Positions 1 through 10,571 of a stretch of DNA of 64,000 nt are shown here, in pieces. Each line of letters opens with the position of its first letter. The first letter of the stretch is position 1. The notes under the pieces were generated by a model, which saw only the letters and a list, made by a program, of their open reading frames with translations, searched no databases and was not told the DNA's origin. Origin of the DNA: an uncultured Pseudoflavonifractor sp. (lineage in GTDB: Bacteria; Bacillota; Clostridia; Oscillospirales; Oscillospiraceae); contig CANSYW010000006.1 in the NCBI GenBank assembly GCA_947651395.1, positions 47,464-111,463 on the forward strand, read 5' to 3'. The position numbers and the translations under genes are program-made.

Positions 1-944
1 ACGGGTCGGTCCGGATAGCGGCGGGCAAACCCCTCCCGGCAGAGCTTCTCAAAATAGGCGTCCGGGTCGCTCTCTCCTTCGGGCAGGTGGAATTCCGGCA
101 GATGGTACTTGCCAAACTCAAACTCCACCTGACACATGTCGGCGATCTTCTGGGTGTTCTCTATGGCCCCGGGGTATTTTCCAAACAGCTCCTCCATCTC
201 CCCGGTGCTCTTGAGGTACATCTCCTCCCGCTCAAAGCGCATCCGGTTGGGGTCGTCCTCGGTCTTGCCGGTCTGGATACACATGAGAATGTCCTGGGTC
301 CGGGCGTCCTTCTTTTCCAGATAGTGGGCGTCGTTGGTACACACCATGGGGATCCCCGTCTCCTCGTGGATCCGCACCAGCCCGGCAATGACCGCCGGGT
401 CGGCCTCCAGGCCGTGATCCTGGAGCTCCAGGTAGTAGTTTCCCCGACCGAAGAGGGCGTCCATCTCCAGGGCGTGGGCCTTGGCCCCCTCATAGTCCCC
501 GCCCCGAATCCGCCGGGGCAGCTCCCCCGCCAGGCAGGCGGACAGACAGACGAGCCCCTCCGCGCGCTGCCGGAGAAGCTCCAGATCGATACGGGGCTTG
601 ATATAAAAGCCCTCGGTATAGGATTGGCTCACCATGTGGGACAGGTTCCGGTACCCCGTCTCATTCTTGCACAGCAGGATAAGATGTCGGGCCTGGCTGT
701 CCAGCTCGTGGATCCGATCAAATCGGGTCCGGGGCGCCACATAGACCTCGCAGCCGATGACCGGATGGATCCCCTCGGCCTTACAGGCCCGATAAAAGTC
801 AATGACGCCGTACATGTTTCCGTGATCGGTGATGGCCACGGCGGTCTGACCCAGCTCCTTCACCCGCTTCACCAGCGCCGGGATCCGGCAGCAGCCGTCC
901 AGCAGTGAATACTCCGTATGGTTGTGTAAGTGGACAAAGGACAT
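1..944 (-). CDS. dnaE: DNA polymerase III alpha subunit, N-terminal PHP part (truncated by window edge)
   Basis: Minus-strand translation from 944: MSFVHLHNHTEYSLLDGCCRIPALVKRVKELGQTAVAITDHGNMYGVID, typical DnaE/PHP N-terminus; open to window start. Confidence 0.93.
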   Translation of the reverse strand, partial: MSFVHLHNHTEYSLLDGCCRIPALVKRVKELGQTAVAITDHGNMYGVIDFYRACKAEGIHPVIGCEVYVAPRTRFDRIHELDSQARHLILLCKNETGYRNLSHMVSQSYTEGFYIKPRIDLELLRQRAEGLVCLSACLAGELPRRIRGGDYEGAKAHALEMDALFGRGNYYLELQDHGLEADPAVIAGLVRIHEETGIPMVCTNDAHYLEKKDARTQDILMCIQTGKTEDDPNRMRFEREEMYLKSTGEMEELFGKYPGAIENTQKIADMCQVEFEFGKYHLPEFHLPEGESDPDAYFEKLCREGFARRYPDRP

Positions 945-957
945 GGGCCACCCCTCC

Positions 958-1872
958 TTATCTTTCTCTCTCTTCACTCTGCTCCCCCGCCAACTCCGAC
1001 AGCTTTTTCAGCCGGTAGTTCAACGAGGACTTGGTAATGGGCGGTTGACATAATTCCCCCAGTTCCGTAAGGGTCCGATCCGGGTGCTCCAGCCGCAGCC
1101 TGGCCGCCTCGGCAAGCTTGGGGGGCAGATCTTCAAGCTCCATCCGCTCCAAAAGGCGGTGGATGACCGAGAGCTGTTCCTGGGCGGCGTCCACCGCCTT
1201 GTCCAGGTTGGCGGCGTCGCAGTTCACCCGGCGGTTCACGCCTCCCCGCAGATCCTTTTCCGCCTTGGCGTTCATCAGCTCCATGGCCGCCACCGGCGCG
1301 CCGACGGCCCCCAGAAAATCCGCGATGTCCTCACTGCGCTTGAAGTAGGCCATGTGGTTGCCTCCCCGCCGGGCGGACTTGGGCTCAAAGCCCGCCTCCC
1401 GGAGAAGGGTCGCCAGCTCCCGATTCACCGACAGATGGGAGGTGGCCAGCTCCAGATGGTATCCCTTGCTGGGGTCGGTGACCGATCCTCCCGCCAGAAA
1501 GGCCCCCCGGAAAAAGGCGGTGCGGCAGTGAGGCTCCTCCAATACGGCAAAGTTGATGTGATGGGCCAGGGAGGAGCCCGGATCATAGCCAAACACCGCC
1601 GAAAGCGCGGAGAGCTTGTCCCTCTGGGTAAGGGAAAACACCCGCTTGGCCGCCCCCGCCTCGGGAAGCCGGTCAAAGCTCACCCGAAAGGCCTTCTTAA
1701 AGAGCACAGGCAGCCGGGCGGCAAAGGACTCTGACTCGGTGACGATCCTGGCCTCCGCCTCGTCAAAGCGGTTGGCATAGAGAAGGATCCCGTAACACTC
1801 CGCCTGGGCACAGCACTTGCGGACGATCTCCTGACGGCAGAGCTCCGCCTTGGCGTCGCCGGAAAAGGACAT
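958..1872 (-). CDS. whiA: DNA-binding protein WhiA
   Basis: MSFSGDAKAELCRQ... with C-terminal HTH; AGGAGG RBS upstream of ATG at 1872; followed by yvcK/rapZ order typical of Firmicutes. Confidence 0.93.
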   Translation of the reverse strand: MSFSGDAKAELCRQEIVRKCCAQAECYGILLYANRFDEAEARIVTESESFAARLPVLFKKAFRVSFDRLPEAGAAKRVFSLTQRDKLSALSAVFGYDPGSSLAHHINFAVLEEPHCRTAFFRGAFLAGGSVTDPSKGYHLELATSHLSVNRELATLLREAGFEPKSARRGGNHMAYFKRSEDIADFLGAVGAPVAAMELMNAKAEKDLRGGVNRRVNCDAANLDKAVDAAQEQLSVIHRLLERMELEDLPPKLAEAARLRLEHPDRTLTELGELCQPPITKSSLNYRLKKLSELAGEQSEERER

Positions 1873-1942
1873 GACACAGGCCTCCTCTCTCCTCAAAGCA
1901 GATCAAAATCGGGCGACGGGGCCGGATGGCCCCGCCCCGCGG

Positions 1943-2956
1943 TCAGAATATCTTGGTATCCGCCCGCTCCTCATAAAGCTCCATTACCACCTGGCTGAGC
2001 CGGTCGGGGGAGTGGCGGGCGTACCGGGTGGCGGTAGAGAGCATAGGCCGCTCCACCACCTCCACCCCCAGGGCCTCGGTCTTTTCCCGATCCACCTGAA
2101 TGGGCTCCGCCCCCTCCTCCTGATAGCGCTCCAGCAACTCGCCGGAGACGGGGGAGCAGTTGGCCAGGCAGACATCCACCAGACCGGGCCGGGCGTGATC
2201 CAAAAGGGCGCTGACGTGGTCGGAGAGGGTCATCCCCTCGGTCTCCCCGTCCTGGGTCATGATATTTCCGATATAGACCCGCAGAGCGTCGCTTTCACAG
2301 ATGGCCTCGGTCACCTCATCCACCAGCAGGTTGGGGATCACGCTGGTATAGAGGCTCCCCGGCCCCAGCAGGATAAGATTCGCCTCCCGGAGGGCCTGAA
2401 TGGCGGCGCTCACCGGCGTGGGGCGCTCGGGGATCAGGCGCACCCCGCGAATGCGGCAATCCTGGGCCTTTTTAAAGTCGGCGATCTTGCTCTCCCCCAG
2501 AATGGCCGCCCCGTTTTCAAAGGTGGCCTCCAGCTTCACATCGGCGCTGGTGACAGGCAAAATGCGCCCTGAAATGGCCAGAACATGGCTCATCTCGCTC
2601 ACCGCCTCCTCAAAGGAGCCGGTGATGCCGTTGAGGGCGGCCAGGATCAGGTTGCCAAAGGACTGTCCGGTGAGCCGCCCGGAGCCCTGGGGAAAGCGGT
2701 AGGCCAGCAGCTGGCCCATCACCGGCTCGGTGTTGGCCAGGGCCTCCATACAGTTGCGGATATCGCCGGGCGGGGGCATTCCCAGATCACTGCGCAGCAC
2801 TCCGGAGCCGCCCCCGTCATCCGCCACAGTAACAATGGCGGTCAGGTTCCGGGTATATACCTTCAGGCCCCGCAGCAGAGTGGAAAGACCGTGGCCGCCG
2901 CCAATGGCCACGATACGGGGCCCCTGGGCCCAGCGGTGATCGTATTTCCCGTCCAT
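1943..2956 (-). CDS. yvcK: YvcK/CofD-like gluconeogenesis factor
   Basis: PRIVAIGGGHGLSTLLRGLK...VTVADDGGGSG motif; neighbours whiA and rapZ. Confidence 0.93.
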   Translation of the reverse strand: MDGKYDHRWAQGPRIVAIGGGHGLSTLLRGLKVYTRNLTAIVTVADDGGGSGVLRSDLGMPPPGDIRNCMEALANTEPVMGQLLAYRFPQGSGRLTGQSFGNLILAALNGITGSFEEAVSEMSHVLAISGRILPVTSADVKLEATFENGAAILGESKIADFKKAQDCRIRGVRLIPERPTPVSAAIQALREANLILLGPGSLYTSVIPNLLVDEVTEAICESDALRVYIGNIMTQDGETEGMTLSDHVSALLDHARPGLVDVCLANCSPVSGELLERYQEEGAEPIQVDREKTEALGVEVVERPMLSTATRYARHSPDRLSQVVMELYEERADTKIF

Positions 2957-3819
2957 TATCTTGCCCTCGTCATGTCACGGTGGTTTTCCGTGGCGTCGTA
3001 GCCCTTTTGGCGAATAAAGTCGGCCAGGGCCCTGGTGATGGCCACCGACCGGTGCTGCCCTCCGGTACAGCCCACGGCAATGACCAGCGCCGCCTTCCCC
3101 TCCTCCACAAACTGAGGGAGCAGGAAGGCGATCAGATTCTCCAGATGGGTCATAAAATCCCGGGTCTGCTGATAGCCGAACACGAAATCGTAGACCGGGG
3201 CGTCCAGCCCGGTCTGATGGCGCAGCTCGGCAATGTAGAAGGGATTGGGCAAAAACCGGGCGTCAAAGACCAGATCGGCCTCGATGGGAATGCCGTATTT
3301 AAAGCCAAAGGAGATCACGCTCACACTCATGGCCCGCTCCGGCCCTCCGTTGCCGAACAACCGCAGGATCTCCCCCCGAAGCTTGGCGGTGGACAGCGCG
3401 GTGGTGTCAATGACAAACTCCGCCCGGCTGCGCACCGGCTCCAGAATGGTTTTCTCCCGGTGGACCGCCTCATCCAGAGACCGCCCGTTCTTCGCCAGGG
3501 GATGGAGCCGTCGGGTCTCCTTATAGCGCTTGATGATGACCTCCGGCCCCGCCTCCACAAAGAGGATCTGATAGGCGCAGCCCATCTCGGTCAGACCGTT
3601 CAGGGCGGAAAAGAGGCCGTCAAAGGTCTGTCCCCCCCGGATATCGCTGACGATGGCCACCCGGTCATACTCGGCCTGGCCCGCCATGCACAGCTCGGCG
3701 AATCTGGGGATCAGGGGGGCGGGCATATTGTCCACCACAAAGTAGCCGATGTCCTCCATAATGGAGGCCACCTGGCTCTTTCCCGCTCCGGACAGGCCAG
3801 AGATCAGTATAAATTCCAT
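2956..3819 (-). CDS. rapZ: RNase adapter protein RapZ (nucleotide-binding)
   Basis: MEFILISGLSGAGKSQ Walker A; C-terminal GCTGGQHRSV motif. Confidence 0.94.
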   Translation of the reverse strand: MEFILISGLSGAGKSQVASIMEDIGYFVVDNMPAPLIPRFAELCMAGQAEYDRVAIVSDIRGGQTFDGLFSALNGLTEMGCAYQILFVEAGPEVIIKRYKETRRLHPLAKNGRSLDEAVHREKTILEPVRSRAEFVIDTTALSTAKLRGEILRLFGNGGPERAMSVSVISFGFKYGIPIEADLVFDARFLPNPFYIAELRHQTGLDAPVYDFVFGYQQTRDFMTHLENLIAFLLPQFVEEGKAALVIAVGCTGGQHRSVAITRALADFIRQKGYDATENHRDMTRAR

Positions 3820-3860
3820 GGTTTTCACACTCCTGTAGGGCGGGATCGCCCCGGCCCGCC

Positions 3861-4787
3861 TTATACTCCCAGCGTCCTGACCTCCGGCTCCAGCAGGATA
3901 CCGGTCCGGTCAAGGACCCGCTTTCTTACTTCCTCCATCAGGGTCAGGATATCGGCGCAGGCCGCCCCGCCCATATTGACGATGAATCCGGCATGCTTCT
4001 CCGACACCTGAGCGCCCCCCACGCGCAACCCCTTCAAACCGCACCGATCAATGAGTTCGGCTGCGTAGACCGGCTTTCCGTCCACCGGAGGCGGCCGCTT
4101 GAAGGTGGAGCCCGCCGAAGGGTATTCCAGGGGCTGCTTGGCCTTGCGCTGGGCGGCAAGCTCTGCCATTCTGTCCCGGATGGCGTCGGGATCCCCGGGC
4201 GACAGGAGAAACACAGCCTCCAGGATCAGCCGCGCTCCGTCGGAGAGGGCGCTGTGGCGGTATGAAAAATCACATTCCCGATTGGAAAGCACCTCGAACC
4301 GCCCATCGAATCCCAAGGCATGGACCTGGTGGAGGGTCTGGGCGATCTCCCCGCCGTAAGCGCCGGCGTTCATGGTCACCGCCCCCCCCACGGTGCCGGG
4401 GATGCCGGCAGCCCATTCCAGACCGGTAAGGCCATTCTGCAAGGCCAGGTTGGCGGCCTGGGAGAGGAGCATGGCCCCGCCCACCATCAGCTCGTTGGTG
4501 TAGACCTCTCCCCCGTTGTATCCCTCCGAGAGCTTCACCACAAAACCGTTATACCCGGCATCAGATACCAGCAGATTGGAGCCGTTGCCCAGAAAAAAGG
4601 GGCGTACATTACAGCGAAAGGCTGTCTCGATGACTTTATGGGCCTCCTCCCCCCTGGGCAGGGCCATAAGGGCGGCGGGGCCGCCCACACGAAAGGTGGT
4701 ATATTTGCTCATGGGCTCATTTTTCCGAAGCTCCAGGGCGGGACATTCCTCCCGGAGCTGTTTTTCCAGTCCCTCCAACAGTGTCAT
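3861..4787 (-). CDS. murB: UDP-N-acetylenolpyruvoylglucosamine reductase
   Basis: KYTTFRVGGPA, GNGSNLLVSD, GIPGTVGGAVTMNAGAYGGE motifs. Confidence 0.95.
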   Translation of the reverse strand: MTLLEGLEKQLREECPALELRKNEPMSKYTTFRVGGPAALMALPRGEEAHKVIETAFRCNVRPFFLGNGSNLLVSDAGYNGFVVKLSEGYNGGEVYTNELMVGGAMLLSQAANLALQNGLTGLEWAAGIPGTVGGAVTMNAGAYGGEIAQTLHQVHALGFDGRFEVLSNRECDFSYRHSALSDGARLILEAVFLLSPGDPDAIRDRMAELAAQRKAKQPLEYPSAGSTFKRPPPVDGKPVYAAELIDRCGLKGLRVGGAQVSEKHAGFIVNMGGAACADILTLMEEVRKRVLDRTGILLEPEVRTLGV

Positions 4788-4819
4788 GGCGGTCCCTCCT
4801 TCCTGTCAGTGTATGCGTG

Positions 4820-6520
4820 TCACAGCGTTTTCTTGTACGCCCCCGCCCCGTCCAGCAGTTCTCCGGCGCTGTCCAGAGCTGCCTGGGTAATACGTTCCCC
4901 CGAGGTGAGCCGGGCAAGCTCCGCCTGCCGCCGGGCCCGGTCAAGGGTCTCTACCGCCGTATAGGTGCGCCCGTCCCGCTCCCCCTTCTCCACTGAGAAG
5001 TGGACGTCGGCCATAGCGGCCAGCTGGGGCAGGTGGGTCACACAGAGGACCTGCTTACAATGGGCCACCTGGGCCAGCTTTTCCGCCACCTTCTGGGCGG
5101 CCCGGCCGGAGACGCCGGTGTCCACCTCGTCAAAGACCAGAGTGCCCACATCGTCATTCTCCGCCAGCACGTTCTTCAAAGCCAGCATGATCCGGGCCAG
5201 CTCTCCTCCCGAGGCGATCTTCTGGATGGGCTTGAGATCCTCACCCACGTTGGCCGACATAAGAAAGCGCACCATGTCCATCCCGTCGGCATTCAGGCCG
5301 TTTTCATTTTCCACCGGGGCAAACTCCACCTGGAAGCGGACCTTGGGCATATCCAGCTGGGCAAGTTCGCTCCGGATCCTCTCCTCCAGAGCGCCGGCCG
5401 CTTTTTTCCGCTCCGCGCAGAGGGCCAGCGCCAGTTTTTTTGCCCCCTCCAACGCCTTGGAGCGCTCGGCCTCCAGGCGAAGGAGAGCGTCGTCGGCAAA
5501 CTGGATCTCGTCCAGCTCCCGCCGGGAGCCCTCCAGATAGTCCAGCATCTCCTCCACACTGCCGCCGTACTTCTTTTTCAGCCGGTAGAGAAGATCCAGC
5601 CGCCCCTCGATCTGATCCAGTTCTCCGGGCTCAAATTCAAAGCTTCCGCTGAGATCCCGGGCGGTGTCCGCCGCGTCCTGGGCCTGACAGCGGCAGTCAG
5701 CCAGAAGCTCCCGCAGCGCATCCAGCCGGTCGCTCACCCCGGCCACCGTCTCCAGCGCCCGCTCGGCCTCCATCAGCAGAGCCGCCGCCCCGGCGCTGTC
5801 CTCATCCCCGGAAAGGGCAAAATGGGCCCTCTGGACCGCCTCGGTGAGATCGGCGGCACTGCGCAGGATCTCCCGGCGCTCATCCAGAGCCTCCTCCTCC
5901 CCCGGAGCCAGCCCCGCCCGCTCCAGCTCATTGATCTGAAACTGCAGAGTATCTACCCGTCTGGCCTTTTCGCTCTCATCCATCCGGAGCGAGGCTATCT
6001 TTCTGTCCAGCCTGGTGAGCGCCTCATAGGCGGCCCGGTAGCTTGTCAGCGACTCTTGCGTCTCCCCGAAGCGATCCAGATAGCCCAGATGACACCCCTC
6101 GTCCAGCAGCTGCTGGCCGTCGTGCTGGCCGTGGATGTTCAGAAGCTGGCGGCCCAGGGTCTTGAGCTGGGCCACCGTCACCGGCCGGCCGTTGACCCGG
6201 CACAGGTTCTTGCCGTCGGGCATGATCTCCCTCTGAAGAAGAAGTTCCCCATTCTCATCGGGGCCCAGGCCGTTCTGCGTAAGCCAGGGCAGGGCCTTCA
6301 CTCCCGTGAAGGCGCCTGAGACCAGGGCGGAACGGGCCCCGGTACGGATCAGCTCCCGGCTGGTTCGCTCTCCGATCACCGCGCTCATGGCGTCCACCAC
6401 GATGGATTTGCCCGCGCCGGTCTCACCGGTAAGGGCGTTGAAGCCCGGGCCAAAGGAGATATCCGCCGATTCAATGACGGCAATATTTTCGATGTGAAGG
6501 AGGGAGAGCATATGGATCAC
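4820..6520 (-). CDS. recN: DNA repair protein RecN
   Basis: MLSLLHIENIAVIESADISFGPGFNALTGETGAGKSIVVDAM; C-terminal FDEVDTGVSGRAAQ. Confidence 0.95.
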   Translation of the reverse strand: MIHMLSLLHIENIAVIESADISFGPGFNALTGETGAGKSIVVDAMSAVIGERTSRELIRTGARSALVSGAFTGVKALPWLTQNGLGPDENGELLLQREIMPDGKNLCRVNGRPVTVAQLKTLGRQLLNIHGQHDGQQLLDEGCHLGYLDRFGETQESLTSYRAAYEALTRLDRKIASLRMDESEKARRVDTLQFQINELERAGLAPGEEEALDERREILRSAADLTEAVQRAHFALSGDEDSAGAAALLMEAERALETVAGVSDRLDALRELLADCRCQAQDAADTARDLSGSFEFEPGELDQIEGRLDLLYRLKKKYGGSVEEMLDYLEGSRRELDEIQFADDALLRLEAERSKALEGAKKLALALCAERKKAAGALEERIRSELAQLDMPKVRFQVEFAPVENENGLNADGMDMVRFLMSANVGEDLKPIQKIASGGELARIMLALKNVLAENDDVGTLVFDEVDTGVSGRAAQKVAEKLAQVAHCKQVLCVTHLPQLAAMADVHFSVEKGERDGRTYTAVETLDRARRQAELARLTSGERITQAALDSAGELLDGAGAYKKTL

Positions 6521-6551
6521 ACTCCTTTTGAGGATAAAGGGGACAAGCTGA

Positions 6552-7001
6552 TCAGGCGAGCATCTGGCGCATCTCCGCCTTAAAATCTTCCGCGTCCTCG
6601 TTGGTACGCATGATGAGGATCACGGTGTCGTCCCCCGCCAGAGAGCCCACCAGGGCGGGAATATCCATCCCGTCCAGCGCCGCGCCCACTGCGTTGCCCA
6701 TACCGGGCATGGCCTTGAGCACCACGATATTCTGGGCGGAGTCAATGGTGAGCCCCTCCTGAAAGATGGTGCGCAGCCGACCGGTGAAGTTGAGGGCGTG
6801 ATGGTGCCGGGAGGCGGCGTATTTGTAGACCCCGCCGGGGGTGAGCTCCTTGACCAGATGGAGCTGCTTGATGTCCCGGGAGATGGTGGCCTGGGTGGTG
6901 TGGATCCCCCTGGCCTTCAGACTCTCCAACAGCTGCTCCTGGGTCTCGATCTCCTGATTGGCAATGATATTCAATATCTCCTGCTGACGTGCGCTCTTCA
7001 C
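6552..7001 (-). CDS. argR: Arginine repressor ArgR
   Basis: 149 aa; ARQQEILNIIANQEIETQEQLLESLKARGIHTTQATISRDIKQLHLVK. Confidence 0.93.
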   Translation of the reverse strand: MKSARQQEILNIIANQEIETQEQLLESLKARGIHTTQATISRDIKQLHLVKELTPGGVYKYAASRHHHALNFTGRLRTIFQEGLTIDSAQNIVVLKAMPGMGNAVGAALDGMDIPALVGSLAGDDTVILIMRTNEDAEDFKAEMRQMLA

Positions 7002-7004
7002 AGG

Positions 7005-7868
7005 TCATGTCCTCCCCAATTTTTGATTCAGAACGGCGTAAAAACTGCGGCTTGTGAGCCGGGCCAGCCGGGCCTTGGCCTCGGAACGGCGCAGCTCTAC
7101 CTGGTCGCTTCCCCCTAGACGGAAGGCCTTACCTCCGTCCACCGACAGATAGGCGGTCTTCCGGGTAAGCTTGCCCATCTTCACAGCCACCGCCCGGTTC
7201 CGGTCCAGCACATAGGATCGGGCGTGAAGGGCGTGGGGACAGATGGGGGTCACCATCAGGTTTTCCGCCGTGGGCTCCACAATGGGGCCTCCGGCAGACA
7301 TGGAGTATGCCGTAGAGCCGGTGGGGGTGGACACCACCACCCCGTCGCCGGAAAAGCGGCCCACCAGGACTCCGTCCGCCTTGACGTCCAGGTCAATGAT
7401 CCGGGCCACCGCCCCCTTGGTGATGACGGCGTCATTGAGGGCGGTATCCCGAAAGATGATCCGTCCCTCCCGACGCACCGCCACATCCAGCATCATCCGC
7501 TCCTCCTGCTGGTACTTTCCCTCGGGCAGACGGGCCAGGAGATTCAGTTGATCCACCTCCAGCTCGGCCATAAAGCCCACGCTGCCCAGATTGACGCCCA
7601 GTACAGGTATCCCGTGGAGCTGGGCGTCCTTGGCGGCGTGGAGGATCGTTCCGTCTCCACCGAAGCAGACCAGCAGATCGGCCTTCCGAAAGGCCTCCTC
7701 CATGGGGAAAAATTTCAGATGGCCGGGCACCTCCACACTGCCCCGTTCCAGTTCAAAGGGAAGGGCCATGCAGGTCTCCGCCCCCGCCTGGTTCAGCACC
7801 CGCTGGGCGGTCTGCGCCGCCTTCAGGCCCTTGTCCCGATAGGGGTTGGGGCTGAGGACTATTTTCAT
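7005..7868 (-). CDS. nadK: NAD kinase
   Basis: FGGDGTILHAAK; GDGVVVSTPTGSTAYSMSAGGPIV. Confidence 0.94.
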   Translation of the reverse strand: MKIVLSPNPYRDKGLKAAQTAQRVLNQAGAETCMALPFELERGSVEVPGHLKFFPMEEAFRKADLLVCFGGDGTILHAAKDAQLHGIPVLGVNLGSVGFMAELEVDQLNLLARLPEGKYQQEERMMLDVAVRREGRIIFRDTALNDAVITKGAVARIIDLDVKADGVLVGRFSGDGVVVSTPTGSTAYSMSAGGPIVEPTAENLMVTPICPHALHARSYVLDRNRAVAVKMGKLTRKTAYLSVDGGKAFRLGGSDQVELRRSEAKARLARLTSRSFYAVLNQKLGRT

Positions 7869-8677
7869 CGCTCTTCCTCTCCTTTATCCAGACAGCTGTG
7901 GGAGTCCTCCACCAGGGCGGGAAGATCCGCCCTGATCTCCTCTCCCCCGTCGGCGGACAGCCAGCCCAGGTATTCGATATTCCCCTCCGGGCCCCGAATG
8001 GGGGAGTAGGTCAGGCCCTTCACGGAAAAGCCGGCGGCGTGGGCATGGTCATAGAACCGCTCCAGCACCTCCAGATGGACCGCCCTGTCCCGAACCACAC
8101 CCTTCTTTCCCACCTTGTCCTTCCCCGCCTCAAACTGGGGCTTGATCAGACACACCCCCTGGCCCTCCGGGGCCATAAGAGACTTCAGGGGAGGAAGGAT
8201 AAGGTTCAGAGAGATAAACGATACATCCACGCTGAAAAAGTTCAGCGGATCCGGGATCTGTTCCTTTGTAAGGTACCGGGCGTTGGTCCGCTCCAGGCAG
8301 ACCACCCGGGGATCGCTCCGCAGCTTCCAGGCGAATTGTCCGTAGCCCACATCCACGGCGTAGACCCTGCCCGCCCCATTCTGGAGCATACAGTCGGTAA
8401 AGCCGCCGGTGGAGGCGCCGATGTCGGCGCAGACCTTTTCCTCCAGTGTGATGGGCCAGGTGGCCATGGCCTTTTCCAGCTTGTAGCCGCCCCGGCTCAC
8501 GTACCGGAGCCCGCCGCCCCGGATCTCCAGCGGCGCCTCCGGATCGGTGGGGGCGCCCGCCTTATCCACCTTCTGTCCCTTCACATAGACCTGGCCCGCC
8601 ATGATGAGGGCCTGCGCCTTCTGGCGGGACTCCGCCAGCCCCTGTTCAACCAGGAGCAGATCCAGTCGTTTTTTCAA
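7865..8677 (-). CDS. TlyA family rRNA methyltransferase/hemolysin
   Basis: MKKRLDLLLVEQGLAESRQKAQALIMAGQV (S4) followed by FtsJ-like ADIGASTGGFTDCML. Confidence 0.92.
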   Translation of the reverse strand: MKKRLDLLLVEQGLAESRQKAQALIMAGQVYVKGQKVDKAGAPTDPEAPLEIRGGGLRYVSRGGYKLEKAMATWPITLEEKVCADIGASTGGFTDCMLQNGAGRVYAVDVGYGQFAWKLRSDPRVVCLERTNARYLTKEQIPDPLNFFSVDVSFISLNLILPPLKSLMAPEGQGVCLIKPQFEAGKDKVGKKGVVRDRAVHLEVLERFYDHAHAAGFSVKGLTYSPIRGPEGNIEYLGWLSADGGEEIRADLPALVEDSHSCLDKGEEER

Positions 8678-10571
8678 GGTCGGTCACCTCCTTGACCTGC
8701 CGGACGATACTGTCGGCGTCCAGGTCATTCATCCTTCGCAGCTGCTCCACCGTGCCCTGGGGCGGGACCCGGTCACCCAGATTGCGCAATATGACACGGC
8801 TTTTCAGCCCCCGGCCCACCGCCCAGTCGGCGGCCACCCGGCGGCCCACACAGTTGAACTCCATACATTCCTCATAAAGCCAAAGGCTGCCCGTCTTCTC
8901 CGCGGAGAGGTACAGCTCAGGGCCCGGGGTGGGGGTAATGACATTCAGCTTGACCACCTCCGCCGAGACGCCTGCCTTCTCCAGCTCCTCCGCCGCCGCC
9001 AGAAGGGCGTTGACCTGAGTGCCGTAGCCGGCCAGGGTCACCTGGCTGCCGGGACGGAGCACCGTCACCGGCGACCTGTCCCAATCCGCCCTGTAGGCCC
9101 CCTCTCCCCCCCTGGGGTAGCGGACGGCCACGGGGCCCCGTACCTCGTAAACGGCATAGCGGAGCATGGAGGACAGCTCGGCGTAATTGGCGGGCGCAAG
9201 CAGGGTCATCCCGGGGACGGTATCCAAAAAGCCCACGTCGAAAACACCGTGGTGGGTCTCTCCGTCCTCTCCCACCAGCCCCGCCCGATCCACACAGAAG
9301 ACCACATGAAGGCCCTGGAGCGCCACGTCGTGGAGCAGCATGTCGTAGGAACGCTGCAGAAAGGTGGAGTAGACGGCGAAAACCGGGAGCATCCCCTGCT
9401 TGGCCATGCCGGCGCACATGGTGACGGCGTGACCTTCGGCGATGCCCACATCAAAAAACCGCTCCGGAAATTCTCCGGCAAAGCCGTCCAGGCCGGTACC
9501 CGGCTGCATGGCGGCGGTGACGGCGCAGATCCGCTCATCCTGCCGGGCCAGCTCCCGCAGGGCGCCGCCGAAGGCGTCGGAGAAACCGGTCTTTCCCCCC
9601 GAGCGGCTCCTTCCCGTCTCCGGGTCAAAGGGCCCGATCCCGTGGAACCGGCCGGGCTCCGCCTCCGCGGGAAGATATCCCTTCCCCTTGACGGTACGCA
9701 CGTGAAGGAGGACGGGGCCGGGCAGATCCTTGGCGTACTTCAAAAGCCGCGTCAGGCCCTTTACGTCATGACCGTCCACCGGACCCAGGTAGGTAAAGCC
9801 CATGTCCTCAAACAGGGAACAGGGCAGTAACGTCTCCTTCACCGCGGTCTTGATCTTATGGGTCACCCTATAGAGATGACGACCCAGAGAGAAAGCCCCC
9901 ATCACCCTGCGGTAACCCTTTTTAAAGCTGAGATACTGGGGCTTGAGGCGCTGTCGGGCCAGATGCTCCGCCACCCCTCCCACGCTTCGGGTGATGGACA
10001 TGCCGTTGTCGTTGAGAATGACCACCATGGGCTCTCCGCTGTCCCCGGCGTCGGACAGCCCCTCAAAGGATAATCCTCCGGAGAGGGCACCGTCCCCCAG
10101 AAGGGCCACCACATGGTAGTCCTTCCTTTGAAGCGTCCGGGCCCGGGCCATCCCCACGGCGGCGGAGACCGCGGTGGAGGCGTGGCCCACCACAAAGGCG
10201 TCGCACACGCTCTCGGCGGGCTTGGGGAAACCGGAAAGGCCCCCAAAGGTCCGCAGGGTATCCATCATACCGTCCCGGCCGGTGAGCAGTTTATGACAAT
10301 AGCACTGGTGGCCCACGTCAAATACGATCCGATCCCGCTCCGGGGAAAAGACACGGTGCAGCGCCACAGTGAGCTCTACCGCCCCCAGGTTGGAGGCCAG
10401 ATGTCCTCCCGTCCGGGAGACGATCTCCACCAGACGATGCCGAAGCTGAGCGCACAGGGCCTCGGCTTCGGCGTCGGTGATCAAATGCAGGTTGTTGGGG
10501 ATATCCAGCAAGGGGCTTGCCTTCTTTCCTTGGTAAAGACTCAGTGGGTAAACAGCCAGGCCCCGCCCCAT
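8646..10571 (-). CDS. dxs: 1-deoxy-D-xylulose-5-phosphate synthase (exact start uncertain; a TTG near 10511 is plausible)
   Basis: GHASTAVSAAVGMARA, GDGALSGGLSFEGLSDAG, HVRTVKGKGYLPAE motifs. Confidence 0.94.
   Translation of the reverse strand: MGRGLAVYPLSLYQGKKASPLLDIPNNLHLITDAEAEALCAQLRHRLVEIVSRTGGHLASNLGAVELTVALHRVFSPERDRIVFDVGHQCYCHKLLTGRDGMMDTLRTFGGLSGFPKPAESVCDAFVVGHASTAVSAAVGMARARTLQRKDYHVVALLGDGALSGGLSFEGLSDAGDSGEPMVVILNDNGMSITRSVGGVAEHLARQRLKPQYLSFKKGYRRVMGAFSLGRHLYRVTHKIKTAVKETLLPCSLFEDMGFTYLGPVDGHDVKGLTRLLKYAKDLPGPVLLHVRTVKGKGYLPAEAEPGRFHGIGPFDPETGRSRSGGKTGFSDAFGGALRELARQDERICAVTAAMQPGTGLDGFAGEFPERFFDVGIAEGHAVTMCAGMAKQGMLPVFAVYSTFLQRSYDMLLHDVALQGLHVVFCVDRAGLVGEDGETHHGVFDVGFLDTVPGMTLLAPANYAELSSMLRYAVYEVRGPVAVRYPRGGEGAYRADWDRSPVTVLRPGSQVTLAGYGTQVNALLAAAEELEKAGVSAEVVKLNVITPTPGPELYLSAEKTGSLWLYEECMEFNCVGRRVAADWAVGRGLKSRVILRNLGDRVPPQGTVEQLRRMNDLDADSIVRQVKEVTDLEKTTGSAPG

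Noticed and set aside
5000-6319. 439-aa plus-strand ORF
   Set aside because: Antisense shadow of recN; composition artefact.
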